The position numbers and the translations under genes are program-made. Shown in pieces: positions 10,672 to 17,811 of a DNA stretch of 17,811 nt. Under the pieces are notes generated by a model. That model worked only from the letters and a program-made list of their open reading frames with translations, was not told the DNA's origin and searched no databases. Positions within the stretch are counted from its first letter, which is position 1. Every line of letters begins with the position of its first letter. The stretch is from Linderina pennispora (taxonomy: Eukaryota > Kickxellomycota > Kickxellomycetes > Kickxellales > Kickxellaceae). Location: the NCBI RefSeq assembly GCF_002104995.1, contig NW_024468445.1, positions 1 to 17,811 on the forward strand, given 5' to 3'.

Positions 10672-10699
10672 AGGGGCAAAAGTAATAGCAAGCACCCCT
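10672..10699 (+). promoter_or_regulatory. Paired STRE-like boxes (AGGGG / CCCCT)
   Basis: AGGGG at 10672-10676 and CCCCT at 10695-10699 lie in opposite orientation just upstream of the TATA box of gene A. In yeasts this pentamer binds Msn2/4-type zinc-finger stress regulators. Whether this organism uses such a factor is inference. Confidence 0.4.
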
Positions 10700-10724
10700 T
10701 TCTACAACCCTTGCCGCCTCAGAG

Positions 10725-10732
10725 TATAAAAA
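10725..10732 (+). promoter_or_regulatory. TATA box of gene A
   Basis: TATAAAAA lies 93 bases before the first ATG and 111 before the second, preceded by GC-rich DNA. The position suits a TATA-driven inducible promoter. Confidence 0.6.
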
Positions 10733-10817
10733 GTATCCAGCCGTCGCCCAGGGCTCATTGCGCCCTATTCAGCTTACGCACCATTGAATTTTTCTCTATA
10801 TACCTGTCCATTGTCAT

Positions 10818-11265
10818 ATGCACAATAGTTGGACAATGAACCACAATTACTCTATACCCCAGTACCTGCTTGAGCGCGGCGACAATGCGCGCGAGTACCG
10901 CCGAAGACGCTCTAGCTTCTCGCGGAGCAGCATCTCCTCAGACTCACCACCACCCACGTCCTCGGGCCAGCCAAAGGACCTGCTTCTCACGCTAGATGAT
11001 GAACGGTCGCTGCCCACCGCGGACGAGCTGCAGTCCTTTGACATCGAGTCATTCTCAATGTCCTCCGCATCCGTCTAACGGCAGCATGCCAAACAAAAGG
11101 AGCACTATGATGGGCAGCACGCCATCCATGTACTACAGCACGCCGACCGAGGTCAGCAAGCTGATCTCTCCTGAGGAGTTCATTCGTGTGCAGCGGCCCC
11201 GCAACGCATCGATTACCGCCGGCCAGCGGTTCGGCATCGCCAAGCCAAAAATCATTAATTTCTAG
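10818..11265 (+). CDS. Small Ser/Arg-rich protein A, unknown family (one frame break)
   Basis: I do not recognise this protein by name. It is about 148 residues, hydrophilic and probably disordered, with no signal peptide or membrane segment. Near the N-terminus is SIPQYLLERG, then a basic Ser-rich patch (EYRRRRSSFSRSS), an acidic middle, and a C-terminal part with ISPEEFIRVQRPR that ends AKPKIINF. The N-terminal motif recurs in C and D and the IINF end recurs in D. One frame change near 11073 (one extra G after GCATCC) joins the two open frames. ATG 10818 is first but in weak context; ATG 10836 has A at -3 and would place the motif Pro at residue 8, as in D, so it may be the true start. The Ser/Arg patch suggests phosphorylation by basophilic kinases. 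Function unknown. Confidence 0.65.
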
Positions 11266-11670
11266 ACCCGACCTTCCAAACCTGTATTCTAATTCCAAAC
11301 CTTCGACAGAAAATGATGTTTCTGAATACCTTCTTAAATGGTGTCTTGCTCCGTGTTCTCGGGTATCTGTTGTCTTAGGCTAGAGTAAATAGCACACATA
11401 TACCTCCATTAGCCTGAGGCAAAGGTGAATCAGCTAAACCCAGAGGGAAAGAAACATAGCAGCAGGTTGGAGATGTGCGGGGAAAATAATTGCTTTCAAA
11501 CTGCTCCACACTATCGTATCTGACTACAGCATGTTTGGACCTGCTTTTGCCGCAGGTGCGGAGGAGTGTGATATATAAGCGTTGTCTGGTGCAGCCAAAA
11601 AGAGGGCCATACCTGCCCGAGTGTTTTCCGTGCCTCCTTAATATCCTCACAGTGCTTCAACTCTACTACA
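11266..11670. other. Spacer and promoter region before gene B
   Basis: This contains the 3' flank of gene A and the upstream region of gene B, including a TATATAA box. No further coding sequence is supported; the 91- to 92-codon open frames on both strands overlap each other without motifs. Confidence 0.45.
11572..11578 (+). promoter_or_regulatory. TATA box of gene B
   Basis: TATATAA lies 99 bases before ATG 11671, the same arrangement as in gene A. The leader between them is pyrimidine-rich close to the start. Confidence 0.5.
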
Positions 11671-12158
11671 ATGGATTGCATTCCATCGTCATCATATATC
11701 TCGGTCCCCTACCGTTCAATTCCCGATACTTCACCGAGCCAGGTAAGCCTGGGGACACGTCTACGTAGATCGCTAGTGTCGAGATGGTCTTCGGTCGGTT
11801 CACCTACGCGCGTGCGGCGACCATCTGGATGCGAATCAGCAGATTTAGTGGGCTCACGCCAGGTGCCCACCTCAAAACAGTCTGTCAGAACCTTCAAACT
11901 GTGCCGGGCCGCACACCACAAGGAAGAATTGGTACGGGACTGCCGGCTCTTAACACACCCGGAATCAGCAGCCCGTTTGAGATTCCCCAATTCACAGATT
12001 ACAAGACCCCCGAGAGTATGCGGTCAGCAAACACGTATGTTGGCAGCATCCGCATTGTAGATGTTATTGGCACAGTGTCAGTTGCACATCTCTCGGCGAC
12101 ATCTGGGTACCGCCTGGCCAAACCCCGGCTTGTAAAGGCGCAGGCTATCTATTTATAA
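11671..12158 (+). CDS. Small Ser-rich protein B, possible relative of A (frame change or intron)
   Basis: Unrecognised protein. ATG 11671 has excellent context (acaATGg). The N-terminal frame gives a Ser-rich start containing SIPDTSP, then a basic Ser/Arg stretch (RLRRSLVSRWSS) like that of A. The C-terminal half is best read in another frame: it includes NTPGISSPFEIPQF and GYRLAKPRLV and stops at 12158. LAKPRLV loosely resembles IAKPKII at the end of A, but B lacks the IINF terminus, so membership is doubtful. The halves join by one missing base or by an intron: GTAAGC at 11743 is a good donor after codon 24, and acceptors at 11783 (41-base intron) or 11888 (146-base intron) both restore frame. 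Depending on this the protein is about 114-162 residues. Function unknown. Confidence 0.5.
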
Positions 12159-12815
12159 ACACGCATACACACGTATGCGCACCTCTTCTTGAGCTCCCTT
12201 TTCTAATGCGTGGCGCTGTCAGCAATTTGAACCCATCGCTTTTAGTTGCCGTCGTCGCAAAAAAAATGTTGAGAGAACAACCGCCATGGATTGTCTGGGA
12301 AAGGGCCAATATGTACTAAAGCGGATGCTCTTGAAATCAAATATTTTGTTCACGGCAAAAGAAGTGATTCTAGGAACAACAAGGGGTGACTAAAGTTAGT
12401 AGCCGGGGAGCAGAGGCGGGCCAGCCCCGAAAACTCGAGCCGAAGCACGCGGTGGTTTATGCTTCTCCCACCCCCGAATTGATACTGGGCGGCATTTGTT
12501 TCCGTTTTCATCACCATTATATTTGAGTCTACACATGCGACAGGCAAGAGAAGGTTGTTTGCCTCAGTGTGGGTGGCCAGGACAGAGCCCCAGTGTTGTT
12601 TTGCATGCTTCTCTCGGTAACTGCTCTCTTCGCGTATGCAGCTGCTCTTTTCTCCCTTCCTCAGGAGCCATATAAAGGGTGTGGGTACGCCGCCCTTCCT
12701 TGCCTTTCCCCTGAAGAGCCGACCGATAACCTATCCTACATACCACCCCTCCTTGCCCTCCCTATTTCCTACCCCCTCATTTCTATCCGTGTAATTGATC
12801 TTCCGCTGGTACAGC
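12159..12815. other. Spacer and promoter region before gene C
   Basis: No gene is supported here. It holds an AGGGG box at 12382-12386, a TATA box at 12671-12677 and a strongly pyrimidine-rich leader (about 12690-12800) before ATG 12816. Such CT-rich leaders are common before well-expressed fungal genes. Confidence 0.5.
12671..12677 (+). promoter_or_regulatory. TATA box of gene C
   Basis: TATAAAG lies 145 bases before ATG 12816 and just upstream of the CT-rich leader. Confidence 0.55.
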
Positions 12816-13146
12816 ATGCCGTCTGTAATCGACAGTTCTTGCCCAGAATTCCTCGTGTCACGCGGGCTGACCGTCCAGTCCGACAGGTACCGGCGCAGCG
12901 ACAGCACCCGGCGCCTCCGCACCTTCAACCAAACGATTAGCCGCAGGCGGCCAGCGCTCCCGTCGTTCCGAGAACACCAGCGAGCCCCACCGTCCAGAGC
13001 TAAAAATAAGCCAGCGAATAGCCTCTACCACGCCTCCTCTGGCCGAAGTCATTGATGAGCTCTTGAAAGATCCTCAATGGCGATGGGTCCAAGCGAGAAG
13101 AAAAACTGAGCTAAATAACTGTTCCACAAAACCTCATTACAAGTAA
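12816..13146 (+). CDS. Small Ser/Arg-rich protein C, paralogue of A and D (one frame break)
   Basis: Member of the small-protein cluster. The N-terminus carries SCPEFLVSRG followed by a basic Ser/Arg stretch (RYRRSDSTRRLR), matching A in order and position. The rest is read in the next frame (one extra base, between about 12930 and 12975). It contains TPPLAEVIDELLKDPQWRWV and a basic tail, ends STKPHYK, and stops at 13144-13146. The segment PQWRWVQARR parallels PEEFIRVQRPR of A, and TKP may replace the AKP of A, but the IINF end is missing. The joined length is about 109 residues. In the starting frame the reading would instead stop at 13055. Function unknown; no membrane segment or signal peptide. 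Confidence 0.55.
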
Positions 13147-13640
13147 TAATACATTCCTTTAGCAGACTGGTCTCGCTACGTCTCAACGCAGGCTTGCTTT
13201 TCTGCCGGGGCATGCTGCGCAAGATCCGCCGAATGCCTAACTGAACGAGGTTGGGTTACCTTTTTATCGAAAATCCCCTGCGGGTGGGCGTGAAATGGTT
13301 GCACCTGTGAAACAATCACGATCCCGCCTCTGGGCGTAGGGGCAAAGAACAAAACCAAGATGGACGGGTGTTCGACAGCAAGAAGAGGCCAGGGTTCCTT
13401 TCGACTGACCAAGCGATCTCGTGTTAAGCGTGGGTCCAAGCCAGAGCAGCAGGGCCTGTTACAGTAGCACCAACGGCCGACAATTTTTTTCGAGTAATAA
13501 CTTTTGTTTTGGTTTTCGGCTTGCCGCGTCCGCAGGCGGGGCTCCAAAGATTGCGGCTGCCTACTGCTAAGCAGCCAGCAGAAGGGAATCCCAGAGCATC
13601 TCGCCCGTTGCTCCGGCTAAAGAGTATACCGTCTACTTTA

Positions 13641-13668
13641 CCCCTCTTTCGCTGAAAATAGTGCCCCT
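13641..13668 (+). promoter_or_regulatory. Two CCCCT STRE-like boxes upstream of D
   Basis: CCCCT occurs at 13641-13645 and 13664-13668, in the same orientation and about 400 bases before the TATA box of D. Another AGGGG lies farther upstream at 13338-13342. The pentamer is short, so single copies are weak evidence. Confidence 0.3.
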
Positions 13669-13942
13669 GGCAGGATAGGAAAAGTAGCTCTGTGGCCAGG
13701 ACCCGTCTTTTTAAATCTTGTATGCACAGGCGTTTTAGCCTAGACGCAGGACGTGTGCGAATAGTAGCGCGCAGGATGGAGTGCTATCACCGAGACAGAA
13801 ATAAATAGCACCGTGGCGTGCGTCCGGCGCTCAATTTGGTCTAACGCTGGGTGCGAGCGATCGAGAATGACGCACGTATTCTGCAGTGGCAGGTCCAACA
13901 AAGAACCTTTATATGGAAAGGAAGACGCTGGCTGACTGGACA

Positions 13943-13975
13943 CAATGCGGCATCCAGTCCAAAAATAGACCCGCC
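13943..13975 (+). promoter_or_regulatory. Upstream module of gene D shared with gene A
   Basis: CAATGCGG (13943-13950) and AAAATAGACCCGCC (13962-13975) repeat the pair found before gene A, with 11 instead of 27 bases between the parts. Conservation of a 14-mer between two otherwise diverged promoters suggests a shared factor site or recent duplication. Confidence 0.6.
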
Positions 13976-14063
13976 CAAGCAGCCCACAAGCGGGTTGGCA
14001 AAATTTTCTCTAATTCTGGCCTGCGCTGCAGGCTTAGGTGCCAGGCATGTCAGCGGGTGCTTG

Positions 14064-14070
14064 TATAAAA
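14064..14070 (+). promoter_or_regulatory. TATA box of gene D
   Basis: TATAAAA lies 141 bases before ATG 14205, in GC-rich surroundings, with a pyrimidine-rich leader after it. Confidence 0.6.
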
Positions 14071-14204
14071 GCAACCGGCGCAGGGCCAAGGTTACCTAGA
14101 GGGCAGCTTTTTGTTTGGAACACATACCACCCTCTTCTCCCCCTTTTTATCTTGCAACATCTAGTCTTACCTCCTGCTACACAACTGTTAATTTCCTTTA
14201 CATA

Positions 14205-14472
14205 ATGAACATGAGCGCAGCCATCCCCGATTACATTCTGAGCTCCGGCCTGGTTTGCTCAGCGGACACGGTGCCGTGTGCTTTCGCGCACACAAGCACG
14301 AGATCCCATATGACCGCCTCCACAGTTGGCTCGGACCAAGAAATCGACGTGCCGTTGCCAGAGGCAGTGGAGGATTCCGAGATCAAGTCGGTCCTGCGCT
14401 TCGTCACTTCGGCGGCAGAGCGCGTGGCCCCAGGATCTGCGGTTCGATGTTCCTCGGATCATCAATTTTTGA
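14205..14472 (+). CDS. Small protein D, paralogue of A (one frame break)
   Basis: Member of the small-protein cluster, about 88 residues when joined. It begins MNMSAAIPDYILSSG, the same motif as A and C, with the motif Pro at residue 8. The middle is Ser/Thr-rich then acidic (VPLPEAVEDSEIKS). The end reads RFDVPRIINF and stops at 14470-14472, closely matching RFGIAKPKIINF of A. The first frame runs on to 14507 with an unrelated tail. The homologous end lies one frame over, so one extra base is inferred between about 14425 and 14442. ATG 14205 has ATA before it (A at -3). It lacks the Arg run of A. Function unknown. Confidence 0.6.
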
Positions 14473-14729
14473 GCACCGCTTTTTCGCACACCCACCATCC
14501 TAATTAGCCTGATACGCTCCTGCCGGGGGTTAGACCAGCGGGTCCTTCTGCCCAGAAAAAAGCAAGCCCGTCCAAAATCGCATTCCTGTACAGTACTTCT
14601 TCACTTGAACCTTATCACAATATACACATTTCATTCATTTGCCCATTCTCCCAGCTTAACAACCCAGCGCGTCCACACCAGCGACAAAATATAAAAACAA
14701 GTTTATTTTTAACAAAAGGAGGAAATAAG
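14473..14729. other. Convergent spacer between D and E
   Basis: This holds the 3' flanks of D (plus) and E (minus). It is AT-rich towards 14690-14720. A TATAAAAA-like string at about 14690 precedes a short plus frame with ATG at 14732, which I judge to be antisense to E. Confidence 0.4.
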
Positions 14730-15388
14730 TCATGGCAGACGGTTTGTCCGCCGTATTACAGATAACAACCAGACTAATTTGTGTTCATGGCTGCGGACAT
14801 GTGCAGAGACAATGGCGGGAACTGAACAAGTCTCGGCGCAGCCCGCTGTGTGGCGAACTCTGCCAGCAATGTCAATGGCCTGGGCGCCGTTGTGGATAAC
14901 ACAATCCTTGCCAACGTACTCAACGTGGGCATCAGAGAAGCGCGGGTTTATCGATGCGCGCGATGGCGTAGGGGAGGCGGGCGGAGTTGCCATTGCCCGG
15001 ACCTTGCACGACATTGGCCGCCCGACGCCAGCCGATCCGGGCAGCAGCAGCTTCAGCGGAATTGGCACAGAGGCCCGTGACTTGTTGCGCCGCATCGCCA
15101 TCGCCATTGACCCCATTGTGCTTGGCCGCTGTGCTGTTTCGTCTGGTGTCGGGATCCGCTGGAACGTCATTGATGTGGGCGATGTCATGTAGGTTGGGCT
15201 GGTCGGCTGCGAGTGATCAGGCTGGTACGGCTTGGTCGCCTCAAAATGCGCTGCATCAGCATGAGGCTGCGCCGCCGCCGCCTGAGCCGCGATGTCTGCG
15301 CAGACATGCCCTGCAGAAGAACCAGATCCCGATAGACCTCGGACTCAGGCACCCGATATTCGTAATCGTCAACAAGGCTGTCAGTCAT
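14730..15388 (-). CDS. Ala-rich unknown protein E (several frame breaks)
   Basis: Unrecognised protein of about 200-219 residues. It starts MTDSLVDDYEYRVPESEVYR, continues LVLLQGMSA, then near 15300 moves to a frame with an Ala/Gln-rich stretch (DIAAQAAAAQPHADAAHFEA). That frame stays open to 14730. Between about 15200 and 14950 a second frame looks more protein-like (INDVPADPDTRRNSTAAKHNG), after which the earlier frame resumes (RFSDAHVEYVGKDCVIHNG). Codon pattern alone cannot settle the strand, because the opposite strand is also open; a CT-rich leader and minus-strand TATA-like DNA upstream favour minus. No domain, signal peptide or membrane segment is evident. A very short upstream frame overlaps the start. 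It does not belong to the A/C/D family: its apparent Arg run lies in a shadow frame. Confidence 0.45.
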
Positions 15389-15396
15389 TGTTGCAT
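15385..15396 (-). promoter_or_regulatory. Three-codon upstream ORF overlapping the start of E
   Basis: On the minus strand, ATG CAA CAA TGA ends exactly over the E start codon, so that TGA and ATG share bases as ATGA. Such minimal overlapping uORFs can force reinitiation or reduce translation. The strings are directly visible; a regulatory role is inferred and depends on E being real. Confidence 0.4.
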
Positions 15397-16095
15397 GTGT
15401 AGCAAATTAAAAATATAGGCGTTGTACCAACGAAGGCTAGATGGGTAGAGCAGGAGAGAAGGGGTGTGAGGATTGAGCAGTGGAGATGGACGAGAGGACA
15501 AGGCGGGGAATTTTTGTTGCTGAGAAATAAGAAAAAGTACAGAAATAGTAGCGGTTTGCGATATGAAAGTTAATTAGGAGAGTGGGCTGGGGCTGTTGTA
15601 CAGAGGACGGTTTTAGCAAGGGCGGGTTGGGCGCGGGACAGCTATTTATCCCCCAGGGCAGACCGCTGACTTTTTTTTTTCTCTGCTGGCCAGGTTCTCG
15701 AGAAAACAAAAAAGCAGCTGCGCTTGGGGTTTCCGTGGCTGGGCTGCTCCGCTCGCCCACCCTCAGCAGGCATCCAGGGCTAGGAATTGGTTGGAGTTGG
15801 GATTGCGGAATAAGGCAATCGAGTCGCATTTGGATTTGCGAGGTCGGTCCATCTCTTTCGCGCTCCTCATTTCCTTTGCATCGAATGGTTGCACACAACA
15901 TGAACGATATCAGAGTAGCAGCAGCGAAATGCGCCGGTGTTTATTTGGATACACGAGATGGCAGCCAGCTGGAGTAAATTAGATGGCATGCATGGCACGC
16001 CACCCCTCGCTCCTTTGACAACAACGACGGGCGAGCAAGTCATATGGTGCGCGTCGGTGGGCGCTTTATTTTCTTATTTTCGGCAGAGAGAAGAG
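15389..16095. other. Upstream region of E and spacer
   Basis: On the minus strand this is pyrimidine-rich leader (about 15430-15600) with a TATA-like GATAAATAG at about 15642-15650, consistent with the promoter of E. A 10-base T-tract (plus strand) lies at about 15670-15680. The 130- to 154-codon open frames on both strands overlap each other and are low-complexity, so I do not call them genes. Confidence 0.4.
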
Positions 16096-16545
16096 ATGGG
16101 AAAAATGTTGGTGCAGTTGGGGAGCGAACGCTTGTTCGCCTGGTGCGAGTGGCAAAGCCACCCTCAATGTAGCCCGATATGTCGAGACTACATACCCCAT
16201 TGTTGTGGTGTCGCGGGCTCTGGGCGATTGTCTGCAACAGAGCATTTTTAGAGAAATATCCGTTCCACCGTGGCAGACGTGACCCTTCCGCCGGGCACAT
16301 ACTTGGTGGCTATTGTCAGGCTGACGCAGGCCAAACCGCATTGCGTCGCAAGAAATTAATTGGGTGCTGCATTAATTGCCTGGGTCATGACGCTGTTGCC
16401 GGCAAAGGCAGACAAAAGAAAGGGAATGTGGTTCCCATGTGCCTGTGATGTCTACATTCCCTCATACCCTGTCCGCGTGCAGCACACCGGGGAATGCAGC
16501 ATGTGCCTTGCCATATCCGACAAGCCAAACGGACTTGTATTCTAA
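16096..16545 (+). CDS. Candidate unknown gene G (weak, frame-broken)
   Basis: Possible small gene that must be pieced together: MGKMLVQLGSERLFA from ATG 16096; a segment containing KATLNVARYVETTYPIVVV in the next frame from about 16151 to 16279; VTLPPGTYLVAIVRLTQ back in the first frame from about 16270; and, after a TAA at 16357-16359, a Cys-containing stretch ending DKPNGLVF at 16545. Two frame changes and one stop within 450 bases make this weak. In favour are the regular hydrophobic pattern of the middle piece and an AATAAA (16547-16552) directly after the final stop, convergent with the GBF1-like gene. I do not recognise a family. The opposite strand is partly open too. It could be noise or a decayed gene. 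Confidence 0.28.
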
Positions 16546-16546
16546 A

Positions 16547-16552
16547 AATAAA
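16547..16552 (+). terminator. AATAAA after candidate gene G
   Basis: AATAAA begins two bases after the TAA that closes the last open segment of G. It could serve as a 3'-end signal if G is real; the hexamer is common in AT-rich spacers. Confidence 0.25.
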
Positions 16553-16663
16553 GCCAAAATGCGACTATCGAGATTGTGAGCGCAAACAGCCTGTCGGGTT
16601 CCCCCGAGCCGGGATATCACTCTGGGACGATGATGATATTTTTGCGTGCATGCCGGGCTGGCT

Positions 16664-17811
16664 TCACGGGCGGCTGTTTTTGCTGCTGCTGTGGTGGGCG
16701 ACACCAGGTGCGGGCTTGGGCTCAGTTTTCTCGGCTGATTCTTCTTGTCTGGTCGCTGCGTGTGCCGTCTGGTCGCTCACCTGGTCCGGTGCAGGATTTC
16801 CGGCATCGCTCGCTGGCAGCTGATCAGGCAGCGGTGCAGGAAATTCAGGCACAGCACCCTCGGTGAACAGCGGCTCCTGACCAGTCTCGGCAGCCTGGGC
16901 ATTGTTGGCAAGAGTCACCTGCTCAGTATTGTCGGCAGCAGATGGGAAAATGTGCGCCTTGAGCTGCGGACTGACCTTGTCCAGACGGTCCCATGACGCA
17001 GTCCACAATGGGCTTGACTCGCGGTCCGTGCCGAATAGCCCCATTGTGTCGAGAACAAGCACACAGTTCTTGATATTCTCTTCCGCCAGCTCCGCCAGCA
17101 CCCCCAGGTGTCCACGCCGCGGTCCGGGCTGTGTCGTCGCAGATGCCTGAGTGGTCGAATCGCCGCGCGGCGACAGCCTCGAGCTCGCCAGGTTGCTGGT
17201 GTGGATATATGTGCCCAGAACACCGACCAATCGCAGCCATACCTGGTCAAGCGGCAGCACTGCTGCTTCACTGCCAGTGCCTTGGTCGACAGCATGCTCT
17301 GCGGTACTGCGCGGTGACCCTGGGGCTGCCCCCTCAGTACCCGCAAGCTGCTGTAGACCAGCAGCGTTGTGCAAAAAGTACATTGCCAGCATGGAAATGC
17401 AGCGGGCGTGCGTGTCCTCCATCGCCTGGTCCGCTAGCAGATCCGGCCGGAGCAGCGTGTCCATGAGCGGAAGCAGGATGCGGTGGAACGTCGCGGCAGC
17501 CCAGGCAGCATCTGGGTCGGAATGCGCCGAGATGGCCCGCTGGACATTGGTGCATGCCAGATGGCGGATGTCGCGGTGTGCTGTGCACGCATACGCAGCC
17601 ATTGAGTTCATAGCAGCAATCCACATGGCCATTGGGGTCATTTTGCCCGGCGTCCTGCCAAGCGGCAGCACCGACGCATGCGATGTGACCGAATGCTCGC
17701 CAAAAGCGTGCTGGTGGGATGCAGATGCCATAGCGGCGAAGCTGCCATACTGGGCGACATTGCTGCATTGGTGGTCTTTGGCTGTGTCCTCGCAGTCTCC
17801 TGCATGTCGTA
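16664..17811 (-). CDS. Gea1/Gea2/GBF1-type ARF guanine-nucleotide exchange factor, C-terminal part
   Basis: C-terminal portion of a large Golgi ARF-GEF; the 5' part, including the Sec7 catalytic domain, lies beyond the right edge. The frame is open from the window end to the stop at 16664, about 382 codons with no break, so the ATG at 17731 is internal. Recognition rests on the C-terminal HDS-region pattern of GBF1: a FHRILLPLMDTLL segment, MEDTHARCISMLAMYFLHN, an EENIKNCVLVLDTMGLF segment, and SPLWTASWDRLDKVSPQLK followed by a phenylalanine-containing end. These parallel LLFPLLTKLL, MEETRMRASTLLSKVFLQH, LKNMLLVMDTAEIF and ALWEITWERIDCFLPHL in human GBF1. The last roughly 90 residues are Pro/Ala/Glu-rich and disordered. 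Known family members activate Arf1 for COPI vesicle formation at the early Golgi and are essential. Convergent with G. Confidence 0.8.
   Translation of the reverse strand, partial: RHAGDCEDTAKDHQCSNVAQYGSFAAMASASHQHAFGEHSVTSHASVLPLGRTPGKMTPMAMWIAAMNSMAAYACTAHRDIRHLACTNVQRAISAHSDPDAAWAAATFHRILLPLMDTLLRPDLLADQAMEDTHARCISMLAMYFLHNAAGLQQLAGTEGAAPGSPRSTAEHAVDQGTGSEAAVLPLDQVWLRLVGVLGTYIHTSNLASSRLSPRGDSTTQASATTQPGPRRGHLGVLAELAEENIKNCVLVLDTMGLFGTDRESSPLWTASWDRLDKVSPQLKAHIFPSAADNTEQVTLANNAQAAETGQEPLFTEGAVPEFPAPLPDQLPASDAGNPAPDQVSDQTAHAATRQEESAEKTEPKPAPGVAHHSSSKNSRP

Larger units (their letters stand above)
9693..10817. other. Intergenic region before small gene A
   Basis: No gene could be supported. 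Open frames here are under about 130 codons, compete on both strands and show no recognisable motif. The stretch includes a stem-loop at 10096-10124. Its last 300 bases act as the upstream region of gene A, with a shared promoter element, AGGGG/CCCCT boxes and a TATA box. Confidence 0.5.
13147..14204. other. Long spacer and promoter region before gene D
   Basis: About 1 kb without a supportable gene. The open frame on the minus strand at 13176-13547 and the overlapping frames around 13841-14099 show no motif and oppose each other. The regulatory content is AGGGG at 13338-13342, CCCCT at 13641-13645 and 13664-13668, the element shared with gene A at 13943-13975, and a TATA box at 14064. Confidence 0.5.

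Noticed and set aside
13176-13547. 123-codon minus-strand open frame
   Set aside because: No recognisable features; lies in the long promoter spacer before D.
13584-13620. Short reading GIPEHLARCSG resembling the small-protein N-terminal motif
   Set aside because: It stops at once, lacks a suitable start and the Tyr/Phe of the motif; probably chance.
14779-15192. 137-codon plus-strand open frame opposite gene E
   Set aside because: It has no clear promoter or leader of its own; the minus strand has a CT-rich leader, TATA-like DNA and a good start. Kept only as a finding about strand ambiguity.
15185-15310. Arg-rich run in E taken as a link to the Arg patch of small gene A
   Set aside because: The Arg codons are the shadow of an Ala/Gln-rich stretch in the better frame, so the similarity is not real.
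15437-15977. Open frames of 131-154 codons on both strands
   Set aside because: Low-complexity, mutually overlapping, and they coincide with the probable promoter and leader of E.

Overview
The window looks like nuclear DNA of an early-diverging fungus. I infer a zoopagomycete such as Coemansia or a relative; I have no species match. The reasons are compact and almost intronless genes of moderate GC, AT-richer spacers, eukaryotic TATA boxes and AATAAA signals, A at -3 before several start codons, a Gea/GBF1-type ARF exchange factor, a FAAH-type amidase and a fungal-style seven-helix receptor. I see no rRNA, tRNA or CRISPR array.

Layout. 1-2942: gene-poor, with two diverged inverted copies of a repeat of about 150 bp and a 25-bp palindrome. 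2943-5285 (-): SppA/protease IV-like S49 peptidase. 5286-5715: divergent promoter region. 5716-7334 (+): FAAH-like amidase. 7335-8556: spacer with a possible decayed transposase fragment on the minus strand. 8557-9692 (+): seven-transmembrane receptor-like gene. 9693-10817: spacer ending in the promoter of the first small gene. 10818-14472 (+): small Ser/Arg-rich protein genes A (10818-11265), C (12816-13146) and D (14205-14472), with a looser possible relative B (11671-12158). Each has a TATA box 90-150 bp upstream. 14730-15388 (-): Ala-rich unknown gene E. 16096-16545 (+): weak candidate gene G. 16664-17811 (-): C-terminal part of a Gea1/Gea2/GBF1 homologue running off the right edge.

The most interesting item is the small-protein cluster. 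A, C and D share an N-terminal motif, [SA]-[IC]-P-[QED]-[YF]-[LI]-[LV]-x-[RS]-G. A and D both end in a basic residue followed by IINF and stop. Their promoters share a 14-bp element and AGGGG/CCCCT boxes, which suggests a stress-inducible paralogous family. I do not recognise it.

Most conserved genes can only be read through single-base frame changes, with few or no stops in the correct frame. This suggests indel errors in the assembly rather than pseudogenes, although the GBF1-like gene has none over 1.1 kb. Joined protein lengths given here are estimates. The genes do not form one pathway; the only evident functional grouping is the small-gene cluster.
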